From Coprococcus sp. (GTDB taxonomy: Bacteria > Bacillota > Clostridia > Lachnospirales > Lachnospiraceae): a stretch of DNA of 64,000 nt. Positions within the stretch are counted from its first letter, which is position 1; every line of letters starts with the position of its first letter. Positions 54,913 through 64,000 of the stretch are shown here, in pieces. The DNA lies in NCBI GenBank assembly GCA_016296785.1, contig JAEDHX010000002.1:16867-80866 (forward strand), read 5' to 3'. A model generated the notes under the pieces. It searched no databases. It saw only the letters and a program-made list of their open reading frames with translations, and was not told where the DNA came from. The translations under genes and the position numbers were made by a program.

Positions 54913-54931
54913 AAAATTTATCATTAAAATG

Positions 54932-54960
54932 TTGACAAAGAGGAATGGTAGTGTTAGATT
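54932..54960 (+). promoter_or_regulatory. Sigma-A promoter of the heat-shock operon
   Basis: A perfect TTGACA (54932-54937) and TAGATT (54955-54960) with 17 bp between them. Transcription would begin near 54967, a few bases before the CIRCE operator. Confidence 0.75.
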
Positions 54961-54971
54961 AATTCTAGTAG

Positions 54972-54998
54972 TTAGCACTCAGAATATCTGAGTGCTAA
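54972..54998 (+). promoter_or_regulatory. CIRCE operator (HrcA binding site)
   Basis: TTAGCACTC, 9 nt, GAGTGCTAA: an exact match to the CIRCE consensus, just after the predicted start point. HrcA binds it to repress the operon until heat draws off GroEL. Confidence 0.97.
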
Positions 54999-55019
54999 CA
55001 AGATGAAAGGAATGAGCAT

Positions 55020-56063
55020 ATGGAACTTGACGAAAGAAAAGTCAGAATCCTAAAAGCTATTGTTTCTAACTATCTTGAAACAGGTGAACCGGTTGGTTCA
55101 AGAACCATATCGAAATATACAGACCTGAATCTTAGTTCTGCTACGATAAGGAATGAGATGTCGGACCTTGAAGATATGGGATATATATGCCAGCCGCATA
55201 CGTCGGCAGGCCGTATTCCTACTGATATGGGCTACAGATTCTATGTTGACAGCATTATGGAAGAGAAGATAGAGACAGAAGCTGAGCGTGAGAATCTGTT
55301 AGAGCGCGTTGACAAGATGGAGAAGATGCTTAAGCAGGTAGCTAAGGTACTCGCAGCGAATACTAACTACGCAACACTTGTTACAATGCCACAATATAAT
55401 AATACAGTTAAGTTTATCCAGCTTTCGCAGGTTGATGAGAGAACACTCCTTGCAGTAATTATGGTTGATGGCAATATAGTTAAGAATAAACTTATCAAGT
55501 CGGATTATTGCTTGAAGAATGATGAGATACTTAAGTTTAATATATTGCTTAATACATTTTTGCAGGGTGCTTCACTTGAGGACATCAATATTGAGCTGAT
55601 TCAGACAATGAAGAAGCAGGCAGGTGAATATGCTGAGATACTTGAAACAATTTTTCAGGGTATTCTTGAAGCAATTCATGAGGCAGATGATCTTAAGGTA
55701 TATACAAGCGGCATGACGAACATGCTTAAGTATCCGGAGCTTGCCAATTCTGATTCGGCTGAGAAACTGCTTGGAACCTTCGAAGACATTGAAGATAAGG
55801 AGGACTTTATCAGATATGTAGAAGAAGCTATCCAGAAGGATAATTCAGATATTCAGGTTATTATCGGTCAGGAGAATGAGAGTGAGAATTTGAAGGATTG
55901 TTCACTTGTTACTGCAACATATAAGCTTCCTGAGGGAGCTAAAGGAACTATAGGAATTATTGGTCCGAAGAGAATGGATTATAAAAAGGTTGTTACAATG
56001 TTAAAGAATCTTACAGGTGAGCTTGATGATATATTTAACAATAACGAACAGGAGGATATATAA
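55020..56063 (+). CDS. hrcA: Heat-inducible transcription repressor HrcA
   Basis: A 347-aa repressor that binds CIRCE. The N-terminal winged helix reads RKVRILKAIVSNYLETGEPVGSRTIS, then LSSATIRNEMSDLEDMGY and QPHTSAGRIPTDMGYRFYVD. GIIGPKRMDYKKV lies near the end. Its own operator stands 22 bp upstream of the ATG, so it is autoregulated. The stop overlaps the grpE start by one base. Confidence 0.97.
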   Translation: MELDERKVRILKAIVSNYLETGEPVGSRTISKYTDLNLSSATIRNEMSDLEDMGYICQPHTSAGRIPTDMGYRFYVDSIMEEKIETEAERENLLERVDKMEKMLKQVAKVLAANTNYATLVTMPQYNNTVKFIQLSQVDERTLLAVIMVDGNIVKNKLIKSDYCLKNDEILKFNILLNTFLQGASLEDINIELIQTMKKQAGEYAEILETIFQGILEAIHEADDLKVYTSGMTNMLKYPELANSDSAEKLLGTFEDIEDKEDFIRYVEEAIQKDNSDIQVIIGQENESENLKDCSLVTATYKLPEGAKGTIGIIGPKRMDYKKVVTMLKNLTGELDDIFNNNEQEDI

Positions 56064-56728
56064 TGGCTGAAGAATCAAAGAAGAAAACCTCGAATAAGAA
56101 AGTAAATACCGAGGCGAAGGCTGCTGATACAATAGTAGGTGATGCGACAGCAGAGATAAAGAATGAAGAGGAGAACACAGTTGAGGTAACTGATACTGTT
56201 AATATCCCACCGGAACAGGCAGATGAAGCAAAGCCACAGCCTGTTGCTAAGGAGAACAGAAGAGGCGGTAAGGCACTTCGTGAGGAGAATGAAAGACTTA
56301 AGGAACGTGTCTTAGATGCTGAGGAGAAGTATAAGAGACTTCTTGCAGAATGTGAGAATATCAGACAGAGAAACGAGAAGGAATCTACTAAGCTATATGA
56401 TATTGGAGCAAAAGAGGTTCTTGCAAAATTGCTTCCTGTAGTTGATAATTTTGAAAGAGCAATGGCTGCAATACCTGACGAGGATAAGGATAGACCATTT
56501 GAATCAGGTGTTGCTAACATTTACAAGCAGCTTATGGTTTCACTTGAGGGTGTAGGAGTTACTCCTATGAACTGTGCAGGTGAACAGTTTGACCCGGCAT
56601 TCCATGATGCAGTTATGCATGTTGAAGATGAGAGCATGGAAGAGAATGTAATTGTTGAGGAGATGCAGAAGGGTTATATGTATAAAGACCAGGTGCTTAG
56701 ATTTAGCATGGTTAAGGTAGCAAACTAA
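56063..56728 (+). CDS. grpE: Nucleotide exchange factor GrpE
   Basis: GrpE drives ADP release from DnaK. The 221-aa protein has a charged, disordered N-terminus (about 1-75), a long coiled coil (EENERLKERVLDAEEKYKRL and on to about 120) and a beta domain ending EEMQKGYMYKDQVLRFSMV. FERAMAAIPDEDK and FDPAFHDAVM are family marks. GGAGG in the end of hrcA provides its ribosome binding site. Confidence 0.96.
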   Translation: MAEESKKKTSNKKVNTEAKAADTIVGDATAEIKNEEENTVEVTDTVNIPPEQADEAKPQPVAKENRRGGKALREENERLKERVLDAEEKYKRLLAECENIRQRNEKESTKLYDIGAKEVLAKLLPVVDNFERAMAAIPDEDKDRPFESGVANIYKQLMVSLEGVGVTPMNCAGEQFDPAFHDAVMHVEDESMEENVIVEEMQKGYMYKDQVLRFSMVKVAN

Positions 56729-56744
56729 TAGCATTTAGCATTAG

Positions 56745-58646
<1,902 letters not shown>

Positions 58647-58696
58647 TTCATATTTTGTTATAGAATTAATGTAATTCTTTATAAGAATAAGCAATA

Positions 58697-58726
58697 CGAT
58701 ATGCAGGGCAGATGTCCTGCATATCG
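58697..58726 (+). other. Intercistronic hairpin between dnaK and dnaJ
   Basis: CGATATGCAGG (58697-58707) pairs perfectly with CCTGCATATCG (58716-58726), plus one wobble, around a 6-nt loop. No T tract follows, so it is more likely an mRNA processing or stability element than a terminator. Confidence 0.6.
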
Positions 58727-58772
58727 GAGGATTAGCAGTCTATAGTATATCGCAGATGAAAGGTTTAAGATT

Positions 58773-59933
58773 ATGGCAGAAACAAAAACTGATTACTATG
58801 AGGTCCTTGGCATTGCTAAGGGTGCCTCAGATGCAGAGATAAAGAAAGCATACCGTGTGGTAGCAAAGAAATATCACCCTGATATGAATCCGGGCGATGA
58901 AGAAGCTGAAAGAAAATTTAAAGAAGCAGCTGAAGCATATGCAGTACTTAGTGATCCTGAAAAGCGTGCAAAGTATGATCAGTTCGGCCATGCTGCATTT
59001 GATCAGAATGGCGGACCTGGTGGTTTTGGTGGCTTTGGTTTTGACTTCTCAGATATGGGAGATATCTTTGGAGATATCTTCGGTGATATGTTCGGCGGTG
59101 GTGGAAGACAGAGAAATTCAAATGGTCCTATGAAGGGTGCCAATATTAAGACTACTATCAGAGTAGCCTTTGAGGAAGCAATATTTGGTACTCAGAAGGA
59201 GCTTGACCTTCCACTTAAGGATGAATGTGAAGTATGTAAGGGAAGCGGTTCCCAGCCGGGACATCAGCCGGAGGTATGTGGCAAATGTGGTGGTAAGGGT
59301 CAGATTATTACAACCCAGCAGTCACTCTTTGGTGTTGTAAGAAATGTTCAGACATGTCCTGACTGTGGTGGTTCTGGTAAGATAATAAGATATAAATGTA
59401 GTAACTGTGCAGGCTCAGGCTATGTAAAGAGTAGAAAGAGAATTCAGATTGCAGTACCACCTGGAGTTGATAATGGAACTAATATCCGTATCAAAGGAAA
59501 GGGTGAACCTGGAATTAATGGTGGTGAGAGAGGAGATCTTAATGTAACAATTCTCGTAGACCGTCATCCTACATTCCAGAGACAGGAATATAATCTTTAT
59601 TCTTCAGAGCCTATATCATTTACACAGGCTGCTCTTGGAGGAACAATAAAGATTAATACAATCGAAGGTGAGATTGACTTTAGCATTCCTGCAGGTACAC
59701 AGACTGATACTAAGATTAAGCTTAAGGGTAAGGGTGTTCCTAATCTTAAGAATCCTACACAGAGAGGTGATCACATTGTAACACTTGTTGTGCAAGTGCC
59801 GGAGAACCTTACTGAGGAACAGAGAAATATTCTGAATCAGTACGAGCAGGCTACCCTTGTTGAAACAAGACCTGCAACAGATTCAGCAGGTACATTTACC
59901 TTTGGAGATCATAAAAGAAGAAAGAAAAAGTAG
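58773..59933 (+). CDS. dnaJ: Chaperone protein DnaJ (Hsp40)
   Basis: A 386-aa type I DnaJ that stimulates DnaK and binds unfolded protein. The J domain (about 5-70) carries [11 protein letters not shown] Gly/Phe-rich linker ([12 protein letters not shown]) follows. The zinc domain has four CxxCxGxG modules ([32 protein letters not shown]). C-terminal peptide-binding domains end with a basic tail. It is the last chaperone gene of the operon. Confidence 0.97.
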   Translation: MAETKTDYYEVLGIAKGASDAEIKKAYRVVAKKYHPDMNPGDEEAERKFKEAAEAYAVLSDPEKRAKYDQFGHAAFDQNGGPGGFGGFGFDFSDMGDIFGDIFGDMFGGGGRQRNSNGPMKGANIKTTIRVAFEEAIFGTQKELDLPLKDECEVCKGSGSQPGHQPEVCGKCGGKGQIITTQQSLFGVVRNVQTCPDCGGSGKIIRYKCSNCAGSGYVKSRKRIQIAVPPGVDNGTNIRIKGKGEPGINGGERGDLNVTILVDRHPTFQRQEYNLYSSEPISFTQAALGGTIKINTIEGEIDFSIPAGTQTDTKIKLKGKGVPNLKNPTQRGDHIVTLVVQVPENLTEEQRNILNQYEQATLVETRPATDSAGTFTFGDHKRRKKK

Positions 59934-59942
59934 GTAGAATAT

Positions 59943-60905
59943 ATGAAATGGACTAAGCTTACAGTAGAAACTACTTGTGAAGCTGTAGACCTTCTAAACG
60001 CCTTCCTCGATGAGGAAGGCGTTTTGGGTGTTCAGATAGAAGATAATATGCCACTTACTGATGAAGAAATATCAGATATGTATATTGACCTTTTGCCGGA
60101 TGATATGCCGGTATTTGATGGCACGGCAAAGGTATCATGTTATCTTGATGACAGCTTTGATGTAGAAGATATGAAGATAAAAATAAACGAAGAACTAAGA
60201 CGATTATCAGAGTTTATCGATGTTGGTTCCGGTATGATAGTGTGTTCAAGTACAGAGGATACGGATTGGATTAATAATTGGAAGGCATATTTCAAACCGT
60301 TCAGAATATATGACAATATCGTAATAAAACCTACCTGGGAGGAATTGCCGGAGGATGTTAATAATGATGATATAGTTATACAGATTGACCCGGGTACTGC
60401 ATTTGGTACCGGTTCTCATGAGACGACCAAGCTATGTATTGGTCAGCTAAAGAAATATATGAAGGATGGCGACCATGTACTTGATGCCGGAAGCGGAAGC
60501 GGGATTCTTTCTTTTATATGCAATAAGCTTGGAGCCGGCAAAGTTCTTGGAATTGATATTGACAGCATTGCAGTAGATGTTTCAAATGAAAATAGAGAGA
60601 TAAATGGTATTACAGATGAACAGGTCAGCTTTATATGTGGCAATGTACTTGAGGATAATAAGCTTGTTGAAGAAATTGGCAACTGTTATGATGTAGTAGT
60701 TGCTAATATTCTTGCTGATGTTATTATTCCATTATCGAAGATAGTACAGAGCTTCATGAAGCCTGATGGAGTATTTATTTCCTCCGGCATAATAAATATT
60801 AAAGAGGAAGAGGTAAGAACTGCTCTTATTGACAATAACTTTGACATAATAGATACTGTATATATGAATGACTGGGTTAGCTTTGTAGCAAAAAGGAAGA
60901 ATTAA
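59943..60905 (+). CDS. prmA: Ribosomal protein L11 methyltransferase
   Basis: PrmA trimethylates ribosomal protein L11. The 320-aa protein has an N-terminal substrate domain (KWTKLTVETTCEAVDLLNAF) and a SAM domain with IDPGTAFGTGSHETT, VLDAGSGSGILSF and VVANILADVIIPL. It follows dnaJ by 9 nt, the conserved position in Firmicutes. The 5' end contains a terminator-like hairpin inside the coding sequence. Confidence 0.95.
   Translation: MKWTKLTVETTCEAVDLLNAFLDEEGVLGVQIEDNMPLTDEEISDMYIDLLPDDMPVFDGTAKVSCYLDDSFDVEDMKIKINEELRRLSEFIDVGSGMIVCSSTEDTDWINNWKAYFKPFRIYDNIVIKPTWEELPEDVNNDDIVIQIDPGTAFGTGSHETTKLCIGQLKKYMKDGDHVLDAGSGSGILSFICNKLGAGKVLGIDIDSIAVDVSNENREINGITDEQVSFICGNVLEDNKLVEEIGNCYDVVVANILADVIIPLSKIVQSFMKPDGVFISSGIINIKEEEVRTALIDNNFDIIDTVYMNDWVSFVAKRKN
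59996..60025 (+). terminator. Terminator-like hairpin inside the prmA coding region
   Basis: AAACGCCTTCCTC (59996-60008) and GAGGAAGGCGTTT (60012-60024) form a perfect 13-bp stem with a 3-nt loop, followed by T at 60025. It encodes NAFLDEEGVL. It could end transcripts that are not being translated, limiting read-through from the chaperone genes. Confidence 0.5.
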
Positions 60906-61645
60906 TGAACAGATTTTTTTCAAATGAAGATACGGTAATAACAGAAAAATATGTTGAGATATATGGCGAAGATGTTAATCATATAAGAAATGTATTGCGA
61001 CTTAGAGTTGGTGAGGGGATTACTCTTTGCAATGGACTTGGTCGTGACTATCTATGCAAATTGTCAGATATTACCCAGGAAAAAGTAGTTGCAGATATCG
61101 TGGATATATGTGATAATTTGTCAGAACTTGATACGAAGATTACCCTGTTTCAAGGGTATCCGAAGTCAGATAAGCTTGAGCTCATTATTCAAAAAACTAT
61201 TGAACTGGGCGTATCTCGTATTGTGCCGGTTATGACTAAGAGAACTGTTGTTAAGCTTGATGATAAAAAGGCTGGTAAGAAGACAAAACGATATGAAGGA
61301 ATTGCTCTTGCTGCAGCTAAGCAGTGTGGGAGAGGTATAGTACCTGAGATTATGGAGCCTGTGTCCTTCAAGGAAGCTATTGATATGGCGAAGGGGCTTG
61401 ATATGTCAATTATTCCATATGAAGAAGCAGAAGGTATTGAATATTCCAGAAAGGTATTATCTGATATTAAGGGTAAGGGAACACTTGGCATATTTATTGG
61501 ACCTGAAGGCGGATTTGACAGGGAAGAGGTTGAATTGGCTATGAAGTCAGGAATTATTCCTATTACACTTGGTCACAGAATACTTCGTACAGAGACAGCT
61601 GGTATGGCAGTGATGTCTATTATTATGTTTGAAATTGAGAAATAG
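60905..61645 (+). CDS. rsmE: 16S rRNA (uracil-1498 N3)-methyltransferase RsmE
   Basis: A 246-aa SPOUT-class methyltransferase. The N-terminal PUA-like part includes DVNHIRNVLRLRVGEGI. The SPOUT knot shows FQGYPKSDKLELIIQKTIELGV, AAKQCGRGIVPEI, FIGPEGGFDREEVE and LGHRILRTETAGMAVM. Its ATG overlaps the prmA stop by one base, the usual prmA-rsmE pair. Confidence 0.96.
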   Translation: MNRFFSNEDTVITEKYVEIYGEDVNHIRNVLRLRVGEGITLCNGLGRDYLCKLSDITQEKVVADIVDICDNLSELDTKITLFQGYPKSDKLELIIQKTIELGVSRIVPVMTKRTVVKLDDKKAGKKTKRYEGIALAAAKQCGRGIVPEIMEPVSFKEAIDMAKGLDMSIIPYEEAEGIEYSRKVLSDIKGKGTLGIFIGPEGGFDREEVELAMKSGIIPITLGHRILRTETAGMAVMSIIMFEIEK

Positions 61646-61667
61646 CATTTAAGAAAGAGGCATACAA

Positions 61668-62813
61668 ATGGAAGCATATTTTGATAATGCAGCTACTACG
61701 GCAGTGTTTCCTGAGGTAAGAGAATTGGTATTAAAGCTAATGGAAGCAGATTATGGCAATCCTTCATCACTTCATATGAAGGGCGTTGATGCCGGAGCAT
61801 ATATTAAGACTGCAAAGGAAATAATAGCAAAGGAGCTTAAGGCTGAGCCGAAAGAGATAATATTTACCTCTGGTGGTACAGAGTCTAATAATATGGCGCT
61901 TATCGGTGCGGCAATGGCGAATAGAAGAGCCGGTAATAAGATTGTTACTACCTCTGTTGAGCATGCTTCAGTATCTTCCTGCATGAAATTCTTATCTGAA
62001 TCAGGATATGAGGTCGTATCTATAGGAACAGATAAGTCAGGAATTGTTGATGTTGAAGCTCTTCTTAACGAGGTGGATGATAATACAATTATTGTATCTG
62101 TTATGTATGTGAATAATGAGATAGGCTCAATAATGCCTATTGAAGAGATTGCACGACTTATTAAGGAGAAGAATCCCAAGGTGCTATTTCATGTTGATGC
62201 AATACAGGCATTTGGCAAGCTTAGGATATATCCAAAGAGGCTTGGAATTGATTTGATGTCAATAAGTGGTCATAAGCTACATGGACCAAAGGGTGTTGGA
62301 GTATTGTATATTAAGAATGGAACCAAGATAAAGCCTATAATATATGGTGGCGGACAGCAAAATGGTATGCGTTCAGGAACAGAGAATGTGCCGGGAATTG
62401 CAGGGCTTGGTCTTGCCGTAAGGCTTATTTATGACACACTTGATGATAGGATGGCTCATATTAGGAGTTTGAAGGAAAGACTTGTAAATGGTCTTGCTGA
62501 CATAGAGAATGTGTTCTATCACGCAGGAGATGCTCCTCATATAGCAAGCTTTTCATTTGTAGGAGTAAGGAGTGAGGTTATGCTTCATGCACTTGAAGAA
62601 AAGAATATTTATGTTTCTTCGGGGTCTGCATGCTCATCAAATAAGAATTCAGTAAGCAGTGTACTTACTGCAATTAAGCTTCCGAAGGAGCAGCTTGAAT
62701 CGACACTTCGTTTTAGCTTTTCAGAGGATAATACAGAGGAACAGATTGATTATGCAATAGGTGTAATAAAGGAACTATTGCCGGTATTAAGAAGATATGT
62801 GAGGAAGAAGTAA
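61668..62813 (+). CDS. Cysteine desulfurase (NifS/IscS type)
   Basis: A 381-aa PLP enzyme that takes sulfur from cysteine as a persulfide. FDNAATTAVFPEV lies at the start, TSGGTESNNMAL binds PLP, Lys203 in SGHKLHGPKG carries PLP, and Cys322 in SSGSACSSNK is the catalytic cysteine. The stop overlaps the thiI start, so it probably feeds sulfur to ThiI for 4-thiouridine and perhaps thiamine. Similar nifS-thiI pairs occur in other Firmicutes. Confidence 0.95.
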   Translation: MEAYFDNAATTAVFPEVRELVLKLMEADYGNPSSLHMKGVDAGAYIKTAKEIIAKELKAEPKEIIFTSGGTESNNMALIGAAMANRRAGNKIVTTSVEHASVSSCMKFLSESGYEVVSIGTDKSGIVDVEALLNEVDDNTIIVSVMYVNNEIGSIMPIEEIARLIKEKNPKVLFHVDAIQAFGKLRIYPKRLGIDLMSISGHKLHGPKGVGVLYIKNGTKIKPIIYGGGQQNGMRSGTENVPGIAGLGLAVRLIYDTLDDRMAHIRSLKERLVNGLADIENVFYHAGDAPHIASFSFVGVRSEVMLHALEEKNIYVSSGSACSSNKNSVSSVLTAIKLPKEQLESTLRFSFSEDNTEEQIDYAIGVIKELLPVLRRYVRKK

Positions 62814-64000
62814 TGCAGTATAAAGCATTTATGATTAAATATGCCGAGATAGGTACAAAGGGAAAAAACAGATATATCTTTGAGGATATTCTGTGTAAGA
62901 ATATTAATAGAAAGCTTAAAAATCTTGGGGATTTCTATATTAGAAAAGAACAGGGAAGAATATTTGTTGAGGCGAATTCTGACTATGATTACGAGGATAC
63001 AGTTTCGGCACTTACGAAGGTATTTGGAATAGTTGGAATCTGCCCTGTTATAGTAGAAGAGGATACATCCTTCGAGACTATCCGTGACAGAGTAATTGAA
63101 TACGTTGATAAAGCATATAAGAAAAAGAATTTCACCTTCAAGGTAAATACAAGACGTAATGATAAGTCGTATCCTATGACATCCATGGAGGTTAATGCAG
63201 AGCTTGGACATCATCTTCTTGAGGCTTATGAGGGGCTTTTGGTAGATGTTCATGAGCCTGAGGAGATAATAAATGTTGAGATTCGTAAGGTTGCGTATAT
63301 TTACTCAATCAACATTCCGGGTCCCGGAGGACTGCCTGTTGGAACAAATGGAAAGGCTATGGCACTTCTTTCCGGTGGAATAGACAGCCCGGTTGCAGCA
63401 TATATGATATCAAAGAGAGGCGTAATGATGGAAGCTGTTTATTTTCACGCGCCTCCATTTACAAGTGAGAGAGCAAAGCAGAAGGTAATTGACCTGGCTT
63501 CGATTGTATCTGATTATACAGGAGCAATAAGACTTCATGTTGTAAACTTTTCTGATATACAGATGGCAATATATGATAATTGCCCTCATGAGGAACTGAC
63601 AATTATCATGAAGCGTTATATGATAAAGATTGCAGAAATGCTTGCGAAAAAGAATGATTGTCAGTGTACTGTTACAGGTGAGAGTATCGGACAGGTATCT
63701 AGTCAGACAGTTCATAGTCTGTATGTAATAAACGAAGTTAGCACGATGCCTGTATTTAGACCATGTATCGGAATGGATAAGCAGGAGATCGTTGATATTG
63801 CTGAGAAGATTGGAACATATGAAACCTCGATATTACCATACGAGGACTGCTGTACAACCTTTGTGGCTAAGCATCCTGTTACAAAGCCTATTCTTTCAGC
63901 AATTGAGAAGTCAGAGAAAAAGCTTGGCGATATTATAGAAGAAATGCTTGAAAAGGCGGTAGAAACAGCTGAAATTGTGATGTGTAGAAGCAGAAGCTGA
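62813..64000 (+). CDS. thiI: tRNA 4-thiouridine synthetase ThiI
   Basis: ThiI adenylates and thiolates uridine 8 of tRNA and can supply sulfur for thiamine. The 395-aa protein has the N-terminal ferredoxin-like start (KAFMIKYAEIGTKGKNR), a THUMP domain (about 60-165) and the PP-loop SGGIDSPVAA from Ser187. YEDCCTTFVAKHP and TGESIGQVSSQT are family marks. It lacks the rhodanese extension of enteric ThiI, as is normal in Firmicutes, and relies on the upstream desulfurase. The gene ends exactly at the window edge with TGA. Confidence 0.96.
   Translation: MQYKAFMIKYAEIGTKGKNRYIFEDILCKNINRKLKNLGDFYIRKEQGRIFVEANSDYDYEDTVSALTKVFGIVGICPVIVEEDTSFETIRDRVIEYVDKAYKKKNFTFKVNTRRNDKSYPMTSMEVNAELGHHLLEAYEGLLVDVHEPEEIINVEIRKVAYIYSINIPGPGGLPVGTNGKAMALLSGGIDSPVAAYMISKRGVMMEAVYFHAPPFTSERAKQKVIDLASIVSDYTGAIRLHVVNFSDIQMAIYDNCPHEELTIIMKRYMIKIAEMLAKKNDCQCTVTGESIGQVSSQTVHSLYVINEVSTMPVFRPCIGMDKQEIVDIAEKIGTYETSILPYEDCCTTFVAKHPVTKPILSAIEKSEKKLGDIIEEMLEKAVETAEIVMCRSRS

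Overview
The window is a low-GC Firmicute chromosome segment, most likely from a spore-forming member of the Lachnospiraceae/Clostridia. The reasons are AT-rich DNA with AGGAGG-type ribosome binding sites, a division (dcw) cluster holding two tandem class B penicillin-binding proteins, a HrcA/CIRCE heat-shock operon, and sporulation genes (spoIIAA-AB-sigF, spoVA, gpr, spoIIP). The family-level guess is inference from gene content. I found no rRNA, tRNA, insertion sequence, prophage or CRISPR array. The window ends exactly on the stop codon of thiI.

Layout. 1-250 is the decayed end of an HD-type response regulator. 477-2542 carries ychF and lgt. 2633-14524 is a dcw cluster with an MraZ-type promoter/operator: mraZ, rsmH, an ftsL-like gene, two PBPs, mraY, murD, ftsW, ftsQ/divIB and ftsZ. 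murE, murF, murG, murC and ftsA are absent from it. 14659-20575 is a phospho-signalling block: PP2C phosphatase, two zinc-ribbon Ser/Thr kinases, a double-FHA ABC ATPase and its permease. 20577-25332 holds nnr, alr, an orphan mazF, a CBS-domain protein and yebC. 25384-33460 holds a heterodimeric ABC exporter, an argD-like aminotransferase, queF, folC, a 48-aa microprotein and a zinc-ribbon/TPR membrane protein. 33692-44393 is the sigma-F operon plus spoVA. spoVA is split: AA-AB-AC and AD-AE are separated by a DUF3783-like gene, a VanW protein, a ROK kinase, citrate synthase and a ClC channel. 44494-47457 (minus strand) is a class A PBP. 47822-54912 holds an unknown 103-aa gene, gpr, spoIIP, lepA, hemW and a small ABC transporter. 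55020-64000 holds hrcA-grpE-dnaK-dnaJ, prmA, rsmE, a cysteine desulfurase and thiI.

How the genes work together. Three themes dominate: envelope growth and division, sporulation and germination, and protein quality control. The most unusual block is 14659-20575. The kinases could write, the phosphatase erase, and the FHA domains read phospho-threonine on a dedicated ABC transporter next to ftsZ. The first kinase has an in-frame amber codon directly after its start codon, although its N-terminal half is intact and co-linear with the second kinase. Other notable structures are a GC-rich cloverleaf-like palindrome upstream of spoIIAA, a hairpin burying the spoVAA start, a phased MraZ operator, and Thr/Glu-rich tracts shared by four envelope proteins.
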